Origin: Bradyrhizobium diazoefficiens
GTDB lineage: Bacteria; Pseudomonadota; Alphaproteobacteria; Rhizobiales; Xanthobacteraceae
DNA: 64,000 bases
Assembly (NCBI RefSeq): GCF_018129965.1
Contig: NZ_JAFCKW010000003.1
Span: 338,501 to 402,500, forward strand
Reading direction: 5' to 3'
The notes below the pieces were generated by a model, which saw only the letters and a list, made by a program, of their open reading frames with translations, was not told the DNA's origin and did no database searches. The translations under genes and the position numbers were made by a program. Shown piece by piece: positions 7,722 through 16,672 of this stretch; the stretch's first letter is position 1; the number at the start of each line of letters is the position of its first letter.

Positions 7722-8858
7722 TCAAAAACACGTCGTCCGCTCGGCCGCGATATAGCCGAACAGCAGGCCGGCTCCGAACAGCAGCACGAGACAGGCGGCG
7801 CCGAATTCGATGCCGCGCATGAACAGCGCGCCGCCGCCGTCGCGGCCCGCGCTGAGGCGGGCGGCGACGTCCTTGGCGGACACGGCGATGACGGCAATCG
7901 CGGCAACGGTGATCGCGGTGCCAAGCCCCATCAGGAAGGTCGCGGCGATGCCGGCCCAGAACAGCCCCTGGGCGAGCGCGAAAACCAGCACCAGGATGGC
8001 GCCCGAGCACGGACGCATGCCGACGGTCAGGATCGCGGCGAAGCCCCGCCGCCAGCCGCCGGGGCCGGCGAGCTCGTTCGGGGTGGGGCCATGGGAATGG
8101 CCGCAGTGTTCGTCATGAACATGGTCATGAACATGGTCTTGCCCGTGATGGTGAACGGCACGGGCGTGGGCGTGATCGTGGTGATGGTGAGCATGGTCAT
8201 GATGATCGTGGGCATCATGATGATGGTGATGGCCGTGATCGTGATGGTCATGCGGCACGCCGGCGATCGCCGGCACCGGCTGGGCGGCCTGGAGCGCGCG
8301 GAGGAAGGTGCGGCCCTTGAGCCAGACCAGGCGCAGGCCGAACAGGGCGATCAGGCCATAGCTGGCGATCTCGATGGCGCCTTCCGCTCTGCACATCGTC
8401 CTGGCCGTGGCGTTCAGCACCCAGGCCGAGATCCCGACGATCAGAATGGCGACCAGCGACTGCATCAGGGCGGATGCGAACGACAGCACGATGCCGCGGC
8501 GGGCGGTCTCGCGGTTGGCGACGAGATAGGAGGCGATCACCGCCTTGCCATGGCCGGGGCCGGCGGCGTGGAAGATGCCATAGGCAAACGAGATGAAGAG
8601 CAGCGTCCACACCGCCGAGCCGTCGCTCTTGGCGGCGCGGATGGTCGCGGACATCTGGCGATAGAATTCAGACTGTTTTGCCAGCAGCCAGCCGACAACG
8701 CCGCCGGCCTCGGGCTCGCCGGCTGGCGCCGGGCGCGGGGCGCCAAACGGGTTTTGCGCGAAGAGGTCGTGGAGCGCGGCATCGGCCGCGACCACCACGA
8801 TGACAACCGCAGCGCAGGCGAGCAGCCCGCGCGCGAGCGGAGACAGTTGCGGCTTCAA
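7722..8858 (-). CDS. Nickel/cobalt transporter, NicO/RcnA type
   Basis: The 378-residue protein has six or more membrane segments, the family motif HAAGPGHGK in the first core helix, and a very His/Asp-rich cytoplasmic loop of roughly 55 residues made mostly of H and D, typical of metal-sensing or buffering loops. The second core half carries ILTVGMRPCSGAILVL. RcnA-type members export Ni2+ and Co2+; NicO members can also import. I place the start at TTG 8858, which overlaps the stop of the DUF1007 gene (TTGA) and has GGTGGA upstream; the longer open frame is a read-through of that gene in another frame. It is the last gene of the M3-DUF1007-NicO set. Confidence 0.85.
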   Translation of the reverse strand: MKPQLSPLARGLLACAAVVIVVVAADAALHDLFAQNPFGAPRPAPAGEPEAGGVVGWLLAKQSEFYRQMSATIRAAKSDGSAVWTLLFISFAYGIFHAAGPGHGKAVIASYLVANRETARRGIVLSFASALMQSLVAILIVGISAWVLNATARTMCRAEGAIEIASYGLIALFGLRLVWLKGRTFLRALQAAQPVPAIAGVPHDHHDHGHHHHHDAHDHHDHAHHHHDHAHARAVHHHGQDHVHDHVHDEHCGHSHGPTPNELAGPGGWRRGFAAILTVGMRPCSGAILVLVFALAQGLFWAGIAATFLMGLGTAITVAAIAVIAVSAKDVAARLSAGRDGGGALFMRGIEFGAACLVLLFGAGLLFGYIAAERTTCF

Positions 8859-9487
8859 GGGCAATCCACCGTAATCTTGTTGGCGAACATCATGCCGAAA
8901 TTCGAGTTCTCGCCGTTCATGAAGGTCTGCTCGTTGAGCTTCTGGGCGGTCGCGGTGCCGTCGCTCGGCCGATCGAGCTTCATCTGGCACCCCGCAGGCG
9001 CGCCGATCAGCTTGACCGGATTGTCCTTGGCCATCTGGAAGTCGATGAAGTAGGAGCGGTCGAACACTTCGAGCACCATCTGCCTGGGCTTGACCGGGTT
9101 CTTCAGCGGCAGAGTGAAGTGCAGGGTCAGCACCGTATCCTTGTAATCGAGGAAATAGTCGACCGGCTCCTGGAAACGTTCCTTCTTGCCGTCCGCTCGC
9201 GCAAAGGTGAAGTAGGCATATTCCTTCAGCGACTCGACATTGGTCTGCGCCAGCGGCCCGAGTTCCTCGCGCGTGTAGGCGCCCTTGGTCTTGCTTTCGA
9301 GCCCCTGCACCGCATAGGCCGAGAACATGTCGTCGAAAGTCCAGGCGTGCCGCACACCGGTGATGGTGCCGTCGGGCGCGTAGAGCAGCTCGCTGGTCGC
9401 GGTGATCCAGACATGCGGATGCGCCTGCGCTGCCCCCGCCATGAGCGACAGGCCTGTGGCGAGCAGCAAAGCCAACAGCGCGCGCAT
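8855..9487 (-). CDS. DUF1007 family secreted protein
   Basis: A 210-residue protein with a clear signal peptide (LLALLLATGLSLMAGAAQA) and the mature start HPHVWI, which is the hallmark of DUF1007. Further conserved blocks are HAWTFDDMFSAYAVQGL and the C-terminal MMFANKITVDCP. It should be periplasmic. DUF1007 proteins nearly always sit next to NicO/RcnA-type transporters, and the stop codon here overlaps the NicO start, so the two are probably translated together. The N-terminal HPH could be a metal ligand; this is inference. Confidence 0.88.
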   Translation of the reverse strand: MRALLALLLATGLSLMAGAAQAHPHVWITATSELLYAPDGTITGVRHAWTFDDMFSAYAVQGLESKTKGAYTREELGPLAQTNVESLKEYAYFTFARADGKKERFQEPVDYFLDYKDTVLTLHFTLPLKNPVKPRQMVLEVFDRSYFIDFQMAKDNPVKLIGAPAGCQMKLDRPSDGTATAQKLNEQTFMNGENSNFGMMFANKITVDCP

Positions 9488-9492
9488 GCCCG

Positions 9493-11574
9493 TCAGGCCG
9501 CCTTCGGCGCATCGAGCAGGCCGCGGCGGCGCAGCAGCGCGTCGGGCTCCGGCGGCCGGCCGCGGAAGGCCTCATAGGCGGCTTCCGGGTCGAGCGATCC
9601 GCCGCTGGAATAGATGTCGTCGTGCAGGCGCTTGGCGACGGCGGGATCGAAGATGTCGCCGGCCTCCTCGAACGCGCCGAAGGCGTCCGCGTCCATCACC
9701 TCCGACCACATGTAGCTGTAATAGCCCGCGGCATAATGGTCGCCGGAGAAGATGTGGCCGAACTGCGTGGGCCGGTGACGCAGCGCGATCTCCTCGGGCA
9801 TGCCGATCTTCTCGAGTTCCTTCTTCTCGAACGCCCGCACATCCTGCGCGGCGGAGGCCGGCTGGGTGTGGAATTCGAGATCGATCAGCGCCGATGAGAC
9901 GAACTCGACGGTGGCAAAGCCCTGGTTAAATTTTCGCGCGGCGAGGAAGCGCCGGAGCAGATCGTCCGGCAGCGGCTCGCCGGTCTGGTAGTGGCGGGCG
10001 AACTTCTGGAGCACTTCGGGGCGCTCCTGCCAGTGCTCGTAGAGCTGGGAGGGCAGCTCTACGAAATCGGTGAACACGGAGGTGCCCGACAGCGACGGAT
10101 AGGTCACGTTGGAGAGCATGCCGTGCAGGCCGTGGCCGAATTCGTGGAACAGGGTGCGGGCATCGTCCGGCGACAGCAGCGAAGGCTCGCCGCCGGCGCC
10201 CTTGGCGAAGTTGCAGACGTTGATGATCAGGGGCGCGATCTCGCCGTCGAGCTTCTGCTGGTCGCGCAGCGAGGTCATCCAGGCGCCGGAGCGCTTCGAC
10301 GGGCGGGCATAGTAGTCGCCGTAGAACAGCGCCTTGTGCTTGCCGTCCGGCCCCTTCACCTCCCAGACCCGGACGTCCGGGTGCCAGACCGGAACGTCCT
10401 TGCGCTCTGCGAAGGTGATGCCGAACAGGCGCGTGGCGCAGTCGAAAGCGGCCGCGATCATGTGGTCGAGAGTCAGATAGGGCTTGATCGCGGCGTCATC
10501 GAAATTGGCGCGCTGCAGCCGCAGCTTCTCGGCATAGAAGCGCCAGTCCCAGGGCGCGAGCTTGAAATTGCCGCCCTCGGCGGTGATCAGCGCCTGCATC
10601 TCGTCGCGGTCGGCGAGCGCCCGCGCCCGTGCCGGCTTCCAGACCCGATCGAGCAGGCCACGCACGGCCTCAGGCGTCTTGGCCATGGAATCCTCGAGCC
10701 GGTAGGCCGCGAAGGTCGGGTAGCCGAGCAGTTTGGCGCTCTCCTCGCGCAGCTTCAGGATTTCGACGATGGTCGCGTTGTTGTCGTTGGAATTGCCGTT
10801 GTCGCCGCGCGCCGTAAAAGCCTTGTAGACCTTCTCGCGCAGGTCGCGCCGGGCCGAGCTCTTCAGGAACGGCTCGGTCGAGGACCGCGACAGCGTCACG
10901 ATGGCCTTGCCGGCCATGCCGCGCTCTTCCGCCGCAGCCCTGGCGGCCGCGACGAAACTCTCCGGCAGGCCCTGGCGGTCGCCCTCGCCAAGCTCCATGA
11001 ACCATTCCTGCTCGTCACCGAGCAGATGATGGCTGAAGCCGGTGCCGAGCGCGGCGAGCTTCTCGTTGATCTCCGCCATCCGCGTCTTGGCCCCCTCGGA
11101 GAGGCCGGCGCCGGCGCGATGGAAGCGGGTGTAGGTGCGCTCCAGCAGGCGGAGCTGCTCTGGCGTCAGGTCGAGCGCGGCGCGGTTTTCGTGCAGCTGG
11201 GCGATGCGGCCAAACAGCACGGCGTTCATCATGATCGGATTCCAGTGCCGCGCCATCCGCAGCGAGACCTCCTTGTCGATCTCCAGGATGGCCGGGTTGG
11301 AATGCGCCGAGACGAGGTCGTAGAAGACCGCCGCGACCTTGCCGAGCAGCTTGCCTGAGCGCTCCAGCGCCGTGATGGTGTTGGCGAAGTCGGCCGCGGC
11401 GGGATCGTTGGTGATCGCCGCGATCTCGGCGGAGTGATCGGCGAACGCCTGCTCGAAGGCCGGGAGGAAGTGTTCCGGCTGGATCTCGTCGAAAGGCGGG
11501 GTCGCAAACGGCGTCACCCAGGCCTTCAGCAGCGGATTGGTCTCGGCGTCCAAGGTTTGGCGGGTTTCTGACAT
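9493..11574 (-). CDS. M3-family oligopeptidase (Dcp / oligopeptidase A type)
   Basis: A 693-residue zinc metallopeptidase. The active site HEFGH is at residues 477-481, followed by GLHGMLSNV. Full length matches E. coli PrlC/Dcp (about 680), with the long helical N-terminal half and the C-terminal block GHIFSGDHYAAGYYSYMWSEV that lines the substrate channel. No signal peptide is seen, so it is probably cytoplasmic and degrades short peptides. It is followed after 5 bases by DUF1007 and then NicO, an arrangement with no obvious metabolic logic. Sequence alone does not separate dipeptidyl carboxypeptidase from oligopeptidase A. Confidence 0.93.
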   Translation of the reverse strand: MSETRQTLDAETNPLLKAWVTPFATPPFDEIQPEHFLPAFEQAFADHSAEIAAITNDPAAADFANTITALERSGKLLGKVAAVFYDLVSAHSNPAILEIDKEVSLRMARHWNPIMMNAVLFGRIAQLHENRAALDLTPEQLRLLERTYTRFHRAGAGLSEGAKTRMAEINEKLAALGTGFSHHLLGDEQEWFMELGEGDRQGLPESFVAAARAAAEERGMAGKAIVTLSRSSTEPFLKSSARRDLREKVYKAFTARGDNGNSNDNNATIVEILKLREESAKLLGYPTFAAYRLEDSMAKTPEAVRGLLDRVWKPARARALADRDEMQALITAEGGNFKLAPWDWRFYAEKLRLQRANFDDAAIKPYLTLDHMIAAAFDCATRLFGITFAERKDVPVWHPDVRVWEVKGPDGKHKALFYGDYYARPSKRSGAWMTSLRDQQKLDGEIAPLIINVCNFAKGAGGEPSLLSPDDARTLFHEFGHGLHGMLSNVTYPSLSGTSVFTDFVELPSQLYEHWQERPEVLQKFARHYQTGEPLPDDLLRRFLAARKFNQGFATVEFVSSALIDLEFHTQPASAAQDVRAFEKKELEKIGMPEEIALRHRPTQFGHIFSGDHYAAGYYSYMWSEVMDADAFGAFEEAGDIFDPAVAKRLHDDIYSSGGSLDPEAAYEAFRGRPPEPDALLRRRGLLDAPKAA

Positions 11575-11712
11575 CGCAAGTCCCGGTTTTTGAGCTGATT
11601 TGTTGAAGCCAGCTATAGCACGCGATGGGGCTTTTTTGGGCCATTTGGCCTTGCTCCCGCCCGCCTTTTCGAGGAGATTGCGGCCCTCGAAGCCAAGAGA
11701 CCCCTTAAGCCC

Positions 11713-11967
11713 ATGAACGCGCCCTCCTCGTCTTCACGTCAGATCGCCTGGCCCAGCGTCATCACCGTCATCAGCGCCGCCATCCTGATCGGCGCCGAAG
11801 TGTTCGGCGCGGCCTTCGCGGGCGGCTGGGCGCTCGCGATCCTGTTCGGGCTCGGCGATCAAGGCGCGCACATCCTTCAGGCCGTGCTGTTCGCGCTCGG
11901 CGTGCTGGTGATGACGGCGTTCGTCCGCGCAGCTCAGCGCGTCGAGCCCTTCACCAGGCGCGGCTGA
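11713..11967 (+). CDS. Small two-helix membrane protein of unknown function
   Basis: An 84-residue protein with two predicted membrane helices (VITVISAAILIGAEVFGAAFAGGWALAIL as one long hydrophobic run, and AVLFALGVLVMTAFVRAA). The ends are polar, with a basic tail. I do not recognise a family. It is divergent from the M3 peptidase by 138 bases and precedes the long leader region of the decarboxylase gene. GC content and codon use match its neighbours. Confidence 0.65.
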   Translation: MNAPSSSSRQIAWPSVITVISAAILIGAEVFGAAFAGGWALAILFGLGDQGAHILQAVLFALGVLVMTAFVRAAQRVEPFTRRG

Positions 11968-12085
11968 CGCGCGCAAGCGACGCTCGCCGTTAGGCAGAAC
12001 TTAACGCGCGTTCATCTTCCGCGTCGCGCGCGCAACACAGCGCAAGCAGACGTTAGGCAAATCTGCCCGCAGCCTAAAAAAATTC

Positions 12086-12114
12086 TTGCGAAGCCGATTC
12101 AAAACGCTTATGTG
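12086..12114 (+). promoter_or_regulatory. Predicted sigma-70 promoter for the decarboxylase leader
   Basis: TTGCGA at 12086-12091 and TATGTG at 12109-12114 are separated by 17 bases. Transcription would start near 12121, leaving an untranslated leader of about 495 bases before the decarboxylase ATG 12617. Match to consensus is moderate. Confidence 0.5.
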
Positions 12115-12149
12115 CGCTCTTGCCCAATTTCGCACGTGCCTGTGGTCGT

Positions 12150-12610
12150 GTGTCAGTCGGTAGGTATCCGGACAAGAGGCCGGACAGCCGCCAAGGGGTG
12201 AAGAAGCCGAGGGGCTCTTCGGAAGTGCGGAAGTCGAAAGGCTGAAGCAGACTCCGGGGCGTCCAGCATCTCTCTCAAAGAGATGCCTTGTCGAAGGTGA
12301 CTTCACTTCTTGCAACCGTGACTGGCAGCCGGAGGCGAACCGGCGCACCCCGCTCTCAACGGGGGACGCGACTTAAAGCAACGACGGATCGGGCTTTTTT
12401 GGTCTCTACCGGCAGTCCAACGCCGGCGCGGGCTACTGAAAAGGCTTGTCCTTCATTGCCAGGTGTGCGGGCGGGAAATTCCCAACCAATCCACGGCAGC
12501 ACAGTCTGATGAGAGTCTTTGGCTCGTCGCGCCTCCATCGCGCGATCTGGCCGGGGCGCTGATCCGACGACATTTTTTGAACGGATCCCCGTCGCTGGGC
12601 CGTTTGGGAG
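12150..12610 (+). promoter_or_regulatory. Long structured leader, candidate speF RNA element
   Basis: The 649-base gene-free interval before the ornithine decarboxylase gene is rich in perfect hairpins: GCATCTCT / AGAGATGC (12266-12286), GCCGG / CCGGC (12328-12344), CCCCG / CGGGG (12348-12364) and CCGGC / GCCGG (12409-12426). A T6 run occurs at 12395-12400. Alphaproteobacterial ornithine decarboxylase genes are known to have a conserved 5' element called the speF leader, and position, length and density of stems fit it. I identify it by context and structure, not by alignment. The first part of the gap (11968-12085) holds only short direct repeats of CGTTAGGCA. Confidence 0.6.
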
Positions 12611-12616
12611 AGTGCT

Positions 12617-13759
12617 ATGACCGAACGTATTCAGGAATTCCTGCGCAACCGCCGCAGCGAGGGCCGGGACACCGAGCCTTGCCTCGTGGTCGATCTCGAA
12701 GTCGTGCGCGACAACTACCAGACCTTTGCCAAGGCGTTGCCCGACAGCCGCGTGTTCTATGCCGTCAAGGCGAACCCGGCGCCGGAAGTGCTGGCGCTGC
12801 TCGCGTCGATGGGCTCCTGCTTCGACACCGCGACGGTCGCCGAGATCGAGATGGCGCTGGCCGCGGGTGCGACGCCCGACCGCATCTCCTTCGGCAATAC
12901 GATCAAGAAGGAGCGCGACATCGCGCGCGCTTTCGCGCTCGGCATCCGGTTGTTCGCGGTCGATTGCGCCGCCGAAGTCGAGAAGGTCGCCCGTGCCGCC
13001 CCCGGCGCGAAGGTGTTCTGCCGCATCCTCTATGACTGCGCCGGCGCCGAATGGCCGCTGTCGCGCAAGTTCGGCTGCGACCCGGAGATGGCCGTCGAGG
13101 TGCTCGACGTTGCCAAGCGCCTGGGCCTCGAGCCGTGCGGCATCTCCTTCCATGTCGGCTCGCAGCAGCGCAAGGTGAAGGCGTGGGACCGTGCGCTGGC
13201 GATGGCCTCGCAGGTGTTCCGCGACTGCGCCGAGCGCGGCATCAACCTGACCATGGTCAACATGGGCGGCGGCTTCCCGACCAAGTACCTCAAGGACGTG
13301 CCGCCGGTGGTGACCTACGGCCGCTCGATCTTCCGCGCGCTGCGCAAGCACTTCGGCAACCAGATTCCGGAGACCATCATCGAGCCGGGCCGCGGCATGG
13401 TGGGCAACGCCGGCATCATCGAATCCGAGGTCGTGCTCATCTCGAAGAAGAGCGACGAGGACGAGGTGCGCTGGGTGTATCTCGACATCGGCAAGTTCGG
13501 CGGTCTCGCCGAGACCATGGACGAGTCGATCCGCTACGCCATCCGCACCCCGCATGACGGTGCGGACATGACGCCGTGCGTGCTCGCGGGGCCGACCTGC
13601 GACAGCGCCGACGTGCTGTACGAGAAGAACCCGTACCCGCTGCCCGTCACGCTCGAGATCGGCGACAAGCTGCTGATCGAAGGGACCGGGGCCTATACGT
13701 CGACCTACTCGGCGGTGGCTTTCAACGGCATTCCGCCGCTGAAGACGTACCACATCTAA
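12617..13759 (+). CDS. Ornithine decarboxylase, PLP fold type III
   Basis: This enzyme decarboxylates ornithine (possibly also lysine) to putrescine, the precursor for homospermidine made by the enzyme encoded 2.4 kb downstream. The 380-residue size is that of the eukaryotic-like group. PLP lysine is K51 in FYAVKANP; HVGSQ and the phosphate loop EPGRGMVG follow; the dimer-interface active site Cys is in AGPTCDSADVLYE. It is cytoplasmic. The long structured leader suggests control by polyamine level. Some family members prefer lysine, or act on both; the residues I can see do not decide this. Confidence 0.92.
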   Translation: MTERIQEFLRNRRSEGRDTEPCLVVDLEVVRDNYQTFAKALPDSRVFYAVKANPAPEVLALLASMGSCFDTATVAEIEMALAAGATPDRISFGNTIKKERDIARAFALGIRLFAVDCAAEVEKVARAAPGAKVFCRILYDCAGAEWPLSRKFGCDPEMAVEVLDVAKRLGLEPCGISFHVGSQQRKVKAWDRALAMASQVFRDCAERGINLTMVNMGGGFPTKYLKDVPPVVTYGRSIFRALRKHFGNQIPETIIEPGRGMVGNAGIIESEVVLISKKSDEDEVRWVYLDIGKFGGLAETMDESIRYAIRTPHDGADMTPCVLAGPTCDSADVLYEKNPYPLPVTLEIGDKLLIEGTGAYTSTYSAVAFNGIPPLKTYHI

Positions 13760-13792
13760 GCAGCCTCTCTTTTTCCGAGGCCTGACGAACCC

Positions 13793-13814
13793 GGGAGCCG
13801 GCTGGCCGGCTCCC
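13793..13814. terminator. Hairpin after the decarboxylase gene
   Basis: GGGAGCCGG, loop CTGG, CCGGCTCCC: a perfect 9-base stem 34 bases after the stop codon. There is no T run behind it, so termination strength is uncertain; it may only partly separate the decarboxylase from the acetyltransferase gene. Confidence 0.6.
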
Positions 13815-13893
13815 TCCCTGACATTTCGATTTCTGACGACGCCTTGAATCGGCGTGCTTCGCGCACGTCGGTTCAAGCGGGGACTGACGCGCC

Positions 13894-14481
13894 ATGACTG
13901 CTTTTCGGAAGACACAGGTTGCCCTCACCTCGAAAGCCGCTCCGTTCGCGATCCGTGCGGAACGTGCTGCCGACGTCGCCGCCCGTGAAGCGCTGCTGGA
14001 TGCCTGCTTTGGCGAGAACCGCCATGACCGCACCTGCCAGCGCCTGCGCGACGGACGCGCACCAGCCGCAGGCCTTGCCCTGTCGGCGGTGCGCGAGGGG
14101 ACACTCGTGGGAACCGTGCGGCTGTGGCACGTCAGCGCCGGAGGCAGGCCCGCTCTGGTCCTCGGACCGCTGGCGGTGGACCCTGCCTGCCGCGAGCTCG
14201 GGATCGGCGCCGCGCTGATGCAACAAGCGCTGGCCGCCGCCCGGGCGCGCGGGCATGACGCCGTGATCCTGCTGGGCGATGCCCCCTATTACGCCCGCTT
14301 CGGTTTCTCGCCCGGGAAGACCGGCGCGCTCTCCCTGCCGGGCCCGTTCGAGCGCGACCGCCTGCTGGCGATCGAATTCCAGGCTGGTGCGCTGGACGGC
14401 GCCGAGGGGATGATCGTCCCGACCGGCGCGGCCCTGTCCAAACGGAGGGTGGTTCGTCCCCTTCAGGCGCGCGCGGCCTAA
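13894..14481 (+). CDS. GNAT-family N-acetyltransferase
   Basis: A 195-residue protein with the GNAT acetyl-CoA core: LVLGPLAVDPACRELGIGAALMQQAL contains the R/Q-x-x-G-x-A-type pyrophosphate loop (here ELGIGAAL), followed by DAVILLGDAPYYARFGFSP. The N-acetyltransferase YhbS-like subgroup has this GDAPYY pattern. It lies between ornithine decarboxylase and homospermidine synthase on the same strand, so a polyamine substrate is tempting, but nothing in the sequence proves it. Confidence 0.85.
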   Translation: MTAFRKTQVALTSKAAPFAIRAERAADVAAREALLDACFGENRHDRTCQRLRDGRAPAAGLALSAVREGTLVGTVRLWHVSAGGRPALVLGPLAVDPACRELGIGAALMQQALAAARARGHDAVILLGDAPYYARFGFSPGKTGALSLPGPFERDRLLAIEFQAGALDGAEGMIVPTGAALSKRRVVRPLQARAA

Positions 14482-14623
14482 GACATCGCCATGATGGCGA
14501 GGGACCGGAGCCGCGTTGAGCGGCCATGCCCGGCCGCGCTTGCGCCGGTCTTGCGTTCCTTGGGGGTTGCGCGGGCCTGCAAATTGCCCGTAAACCCCAC
14601 GAAATTCCCTTCAATCGAGGCCC

Positions 14624-15019
14624 ATGACCATGTCCCGCCGACTGATTTCCACGGGCTCCCCGTTCGAGAAGACTGCCGGCTACAGCCGCGCCGTGATCGA
14701 CGGCGATTTCGCCTTCGTCGCGGGAACCACCGGTTATGACTACACGACCATGAGCATGCCGGCCGATGTCACCAGCCAGTCACGCAACTGCTTCAAGACC
14801 ATCGAGGCGGCCCTGAAGGAGGGCGGATTCGAGATGGCCGATATCGTCCGCGTGACCTACTACCTCACCGATGCCAGGGATGCAGACGCCCACTTTGCAG
14901 TCTGCGGCGAAGTCCTCGGCGAGATCCGTCCGGCCGCAACGCTTCTCGTCGTCTCGGCGCTCTATAAGCCCGAGATGAAAGTCGAGATCGAAGCCACCGC
15001 CAAGCGCCGCAGCATCTGA
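14624..15019 (+). CDS. RidA-family protein (YjgF/YER057c/UK114)
   Basis: A 131-residue protein of the RidA fold with SPFEKTAGYSRAVIDGDFAFVAGTTGYDY at the start and the family region VRVTYYLTDARDADAHFAVCGEVLG. Typical RidA enzymes hydrolyse reactive enamine/imine intermediates from PLP enzymes and use an Arg near the C terminus; here the corresponding stretch is IRPAATLLVVSALYKPEMKVEIEA, where the Arg of RPA is present. A helper role beside the PLP decarboxylase is plausible. ATG 14630 is an alternative start 6 bases later. Confidence 0.88.
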   Translation: MTMSRRLISTGSPFEKTAGYSRAVIDGDFAFVAGTTGYDYTTMSMPADVTSQSRNCFKTIEAALKEGGFEMADIVRVTYYLTDARDADAHFAVCGEVLGEIRPAATLLVVSALYKPEMKVEIEATAKRRSI

Positions 15020-15084
15020 CGAGCGCCGCAGCGCCTGATCCAGTCACCCCTTTCCCCGCCAGCACGTTCCGGAGAAACCATCCC

Positions 15085-16527
15085 ATGAGCACCCCCTCGC
15101 AGATCTACGCGAAGATCACTGGTCCCATCGTCATGGTCGGCTTCGGCTCCATCGGCAAAGGCACGCTCCCGCTGATCGAGCGGCATCTCGATTACGACAA
15201 GTCGCGCGTCACCGTGATCGACCCCAAGGACGAGGGCCGCAAGGCGCATTGCGAGAAGCACAATGTCCGCTTCATCCAGAAGGCCGTGACCAGGGACAAT
15301 TACCGCGAATTGCTGACACCGCTGCTCACCGAAGGCGGCGGCCAGGGCTTTTGCGTCAATCTCTCGGTCGATACCGGCTCCACCGACATCATGGAGCTCT
15401 GCAACGAGCTTGGCGCCCTCTATATCGACACCGTCAACGAGCCCTGGCTCGGCTTCTATTTCGATTCGTCGAAGGGTCCCGAGGCACGCTCCAACTATGC
15501 GCTGCGCGAAGTGACGCTGGCCGCCAAGCGGGCGCGCCCGGCGGGCTCGACCACGGCCGTCTCCTGCTGCGGCGCCAATCCCGGCATGGTCTCCTTCTTC
15601 GTCAAGCAGGCGCTGCTCAACGTCGCCGCCGACCTCAAGCTAAACGCTCCCAAGCCCAAGACCAGGGCGGAATGGGCGGATCTGATGCGGCAAGCCGGCA
15701 TCAAGGGCATCCACATCGCCGAACGCGACACCCAGCGCTCCAAGACGCCGAAGGAGCCTGATGTCTTCGTCAACACCTGGTCGGTGGAAGGTTTCCTGTC
15801 GGAAGGCGTGCAGCCGTCCGAACTCGGCTGGGGCACCCATGAAAAATGGATGCCGGAGAATGCGCGGACCCACGAGGCCGGCTGCGGCGCGGCCATCTAC
15901 CTGATGCAGCCCGGTGCCAACACGCGCGTGCGCACCTGGTGCCCGACCCGCGGCGCGCAATATGGCTTCCTCGTCACCCACAACGAGTCGATCTCGATTG
16001 CCGATTACTTCACCGTGCGCGACGCCTCGGGCACGGCGGTCTACCGGCCGACCTGCCACTACGCCTATCACCCGGCCGACGATGCCGTGCTGTCGCTGCA
16101 TGAAATGTTCGGCCGCGCCGCCAAGATGCAGGAAAAGCACCACATCCTCGACGAGAACGAGATCGTCGACGGTATCGACGAGCTCGGCGTGCTGCTGTTC
16201 GGCCACGACAACAACGCCTATTGGTACGGCTCGCAGCTCTCGATCGAAGAGACCCGCAAGCTTGCGCCCTATCAGAATGCGACCGGCCTGCAGGTGACCT
16301 CCGCCGTGCTCGGCGGCATGGTATGGGCGCTGGAGAACCCAAACGAAGGCATCGTCGAAGCCGACGAAATGGATTTCGACCGGCTGCTCGAAATCCAGAT
16401 GCCCTATCTCGGCCCTGTGAAGGGCTTCTACACCGACTGGACGCCGCTGACGGATCGCCCGGGACTGTTCCCGGAAGATATCGACACCAGCGACCCCTGG
16501 CAGTTCCGGAATATTCTGGTGCGGTAG
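15085..16527 (+). CDS. hss: Homospermidine synthase
   Basis: It makes sym-homospermidine from putrescine with NAD+, releasing ammonia. The 480-residue protein begins with the Rossmann motif VMVGFGSIGKGTLPLIERH and shares the saccharopine dehydrogenase-like fold; conserved blocks are YIDTVNEPWLGFY, SCCGANPGMVSFFVKQAL and the late ENPNEGIVEADEMDF. This is the bacterial type well known in rhizobia, where homospermidine is a main polyamine. A ribosome site (GGAGA) lies upstream. It shares strand and proximity with the decarboxylase, GNAT and RidA genes, so the cluster covers ornithine to putrescine to homospermidine. Confidence 0.94.
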   Translation: MSTPSQIYAKITGPIVMVGFGSIGKGTLPLIERHLDYDKSRVTVIDPKDEGRKAHCEKHNVRFIQKAVTRDNYRELLTPLLTEGGGQGFCVNLSVDTGSTDIMELCNELGALYIDTVNEPWLGFYFDSSKGPEARSNYALREVTLAAKRARPAGSTTAVSCCGANPGMVSFFVKQALLNVAADLKLNAPKPKTRAEWADLMRQAGIKGIHIAERDTQRSKTPKEPDVFVNTWSVEGFLSEGVQPSELGWGTHEKWMPENARTHEAGCGAAIYLMQPGANTRVRTWCPTRGAQYGFLVTHNESISIADYFTVRDASGTAVYRPTCHYAYHPADDAVLSLHEMFGRAAKMQEKHHILDENEIVDGIDELGVLLFGHDNNAYWYGSQLSIEETRKLAPYQNATGLQVTSAVLGGMVWALENPNEGIVEADEMDFDRLLEIQMPYLGPVKGFYTDWTPLTDRPGLFPEDIDTSDPWQFRNILVR

Positions 16528-16554
16528 GGGGCGCGCCCCGTCCCGCCCGTCGCT

Positions 16555-16657
16555 GTCATGCCCCGCGAAAGCGGGGCCTCCAGTACGCCGCAGCCTTTGG
16601 ATTGAATCACAACCGTCTCGGAGTTCTCGATCGCCCGCCTGCGCGGGCGCCGGCACC
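16555..16657. repeat. Intergenic inverted repeat (GTCATGCCCC family)
   Basis: It opens GTCATGCCCCGCgaaaGCGGGGC followed by CTCCAGTACGCCGC, matching the start of the element at 214, and ends with a second hairpin CGCCCG / CGGGCG. It lies between the convergent hss and proline-rich protein genes. Confidence 0.55.
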
Positions 16658-16672
16658 GTGGTGAGCGGCCGT

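Noticed and set aside
8102..8251. Met/Val/Ile-rich frames opposite the His-rich NicO loop
   Set aside because: They arise from CAT/GAT repeats of the His/Asp codons read backwards, not from a gene.
12391..12400. Intrinsic terminator at the T6 run in the decarboxylase leader
   Set aside because: No perfect GC stem directly precedes the T run, so I list it only as part of the leader.
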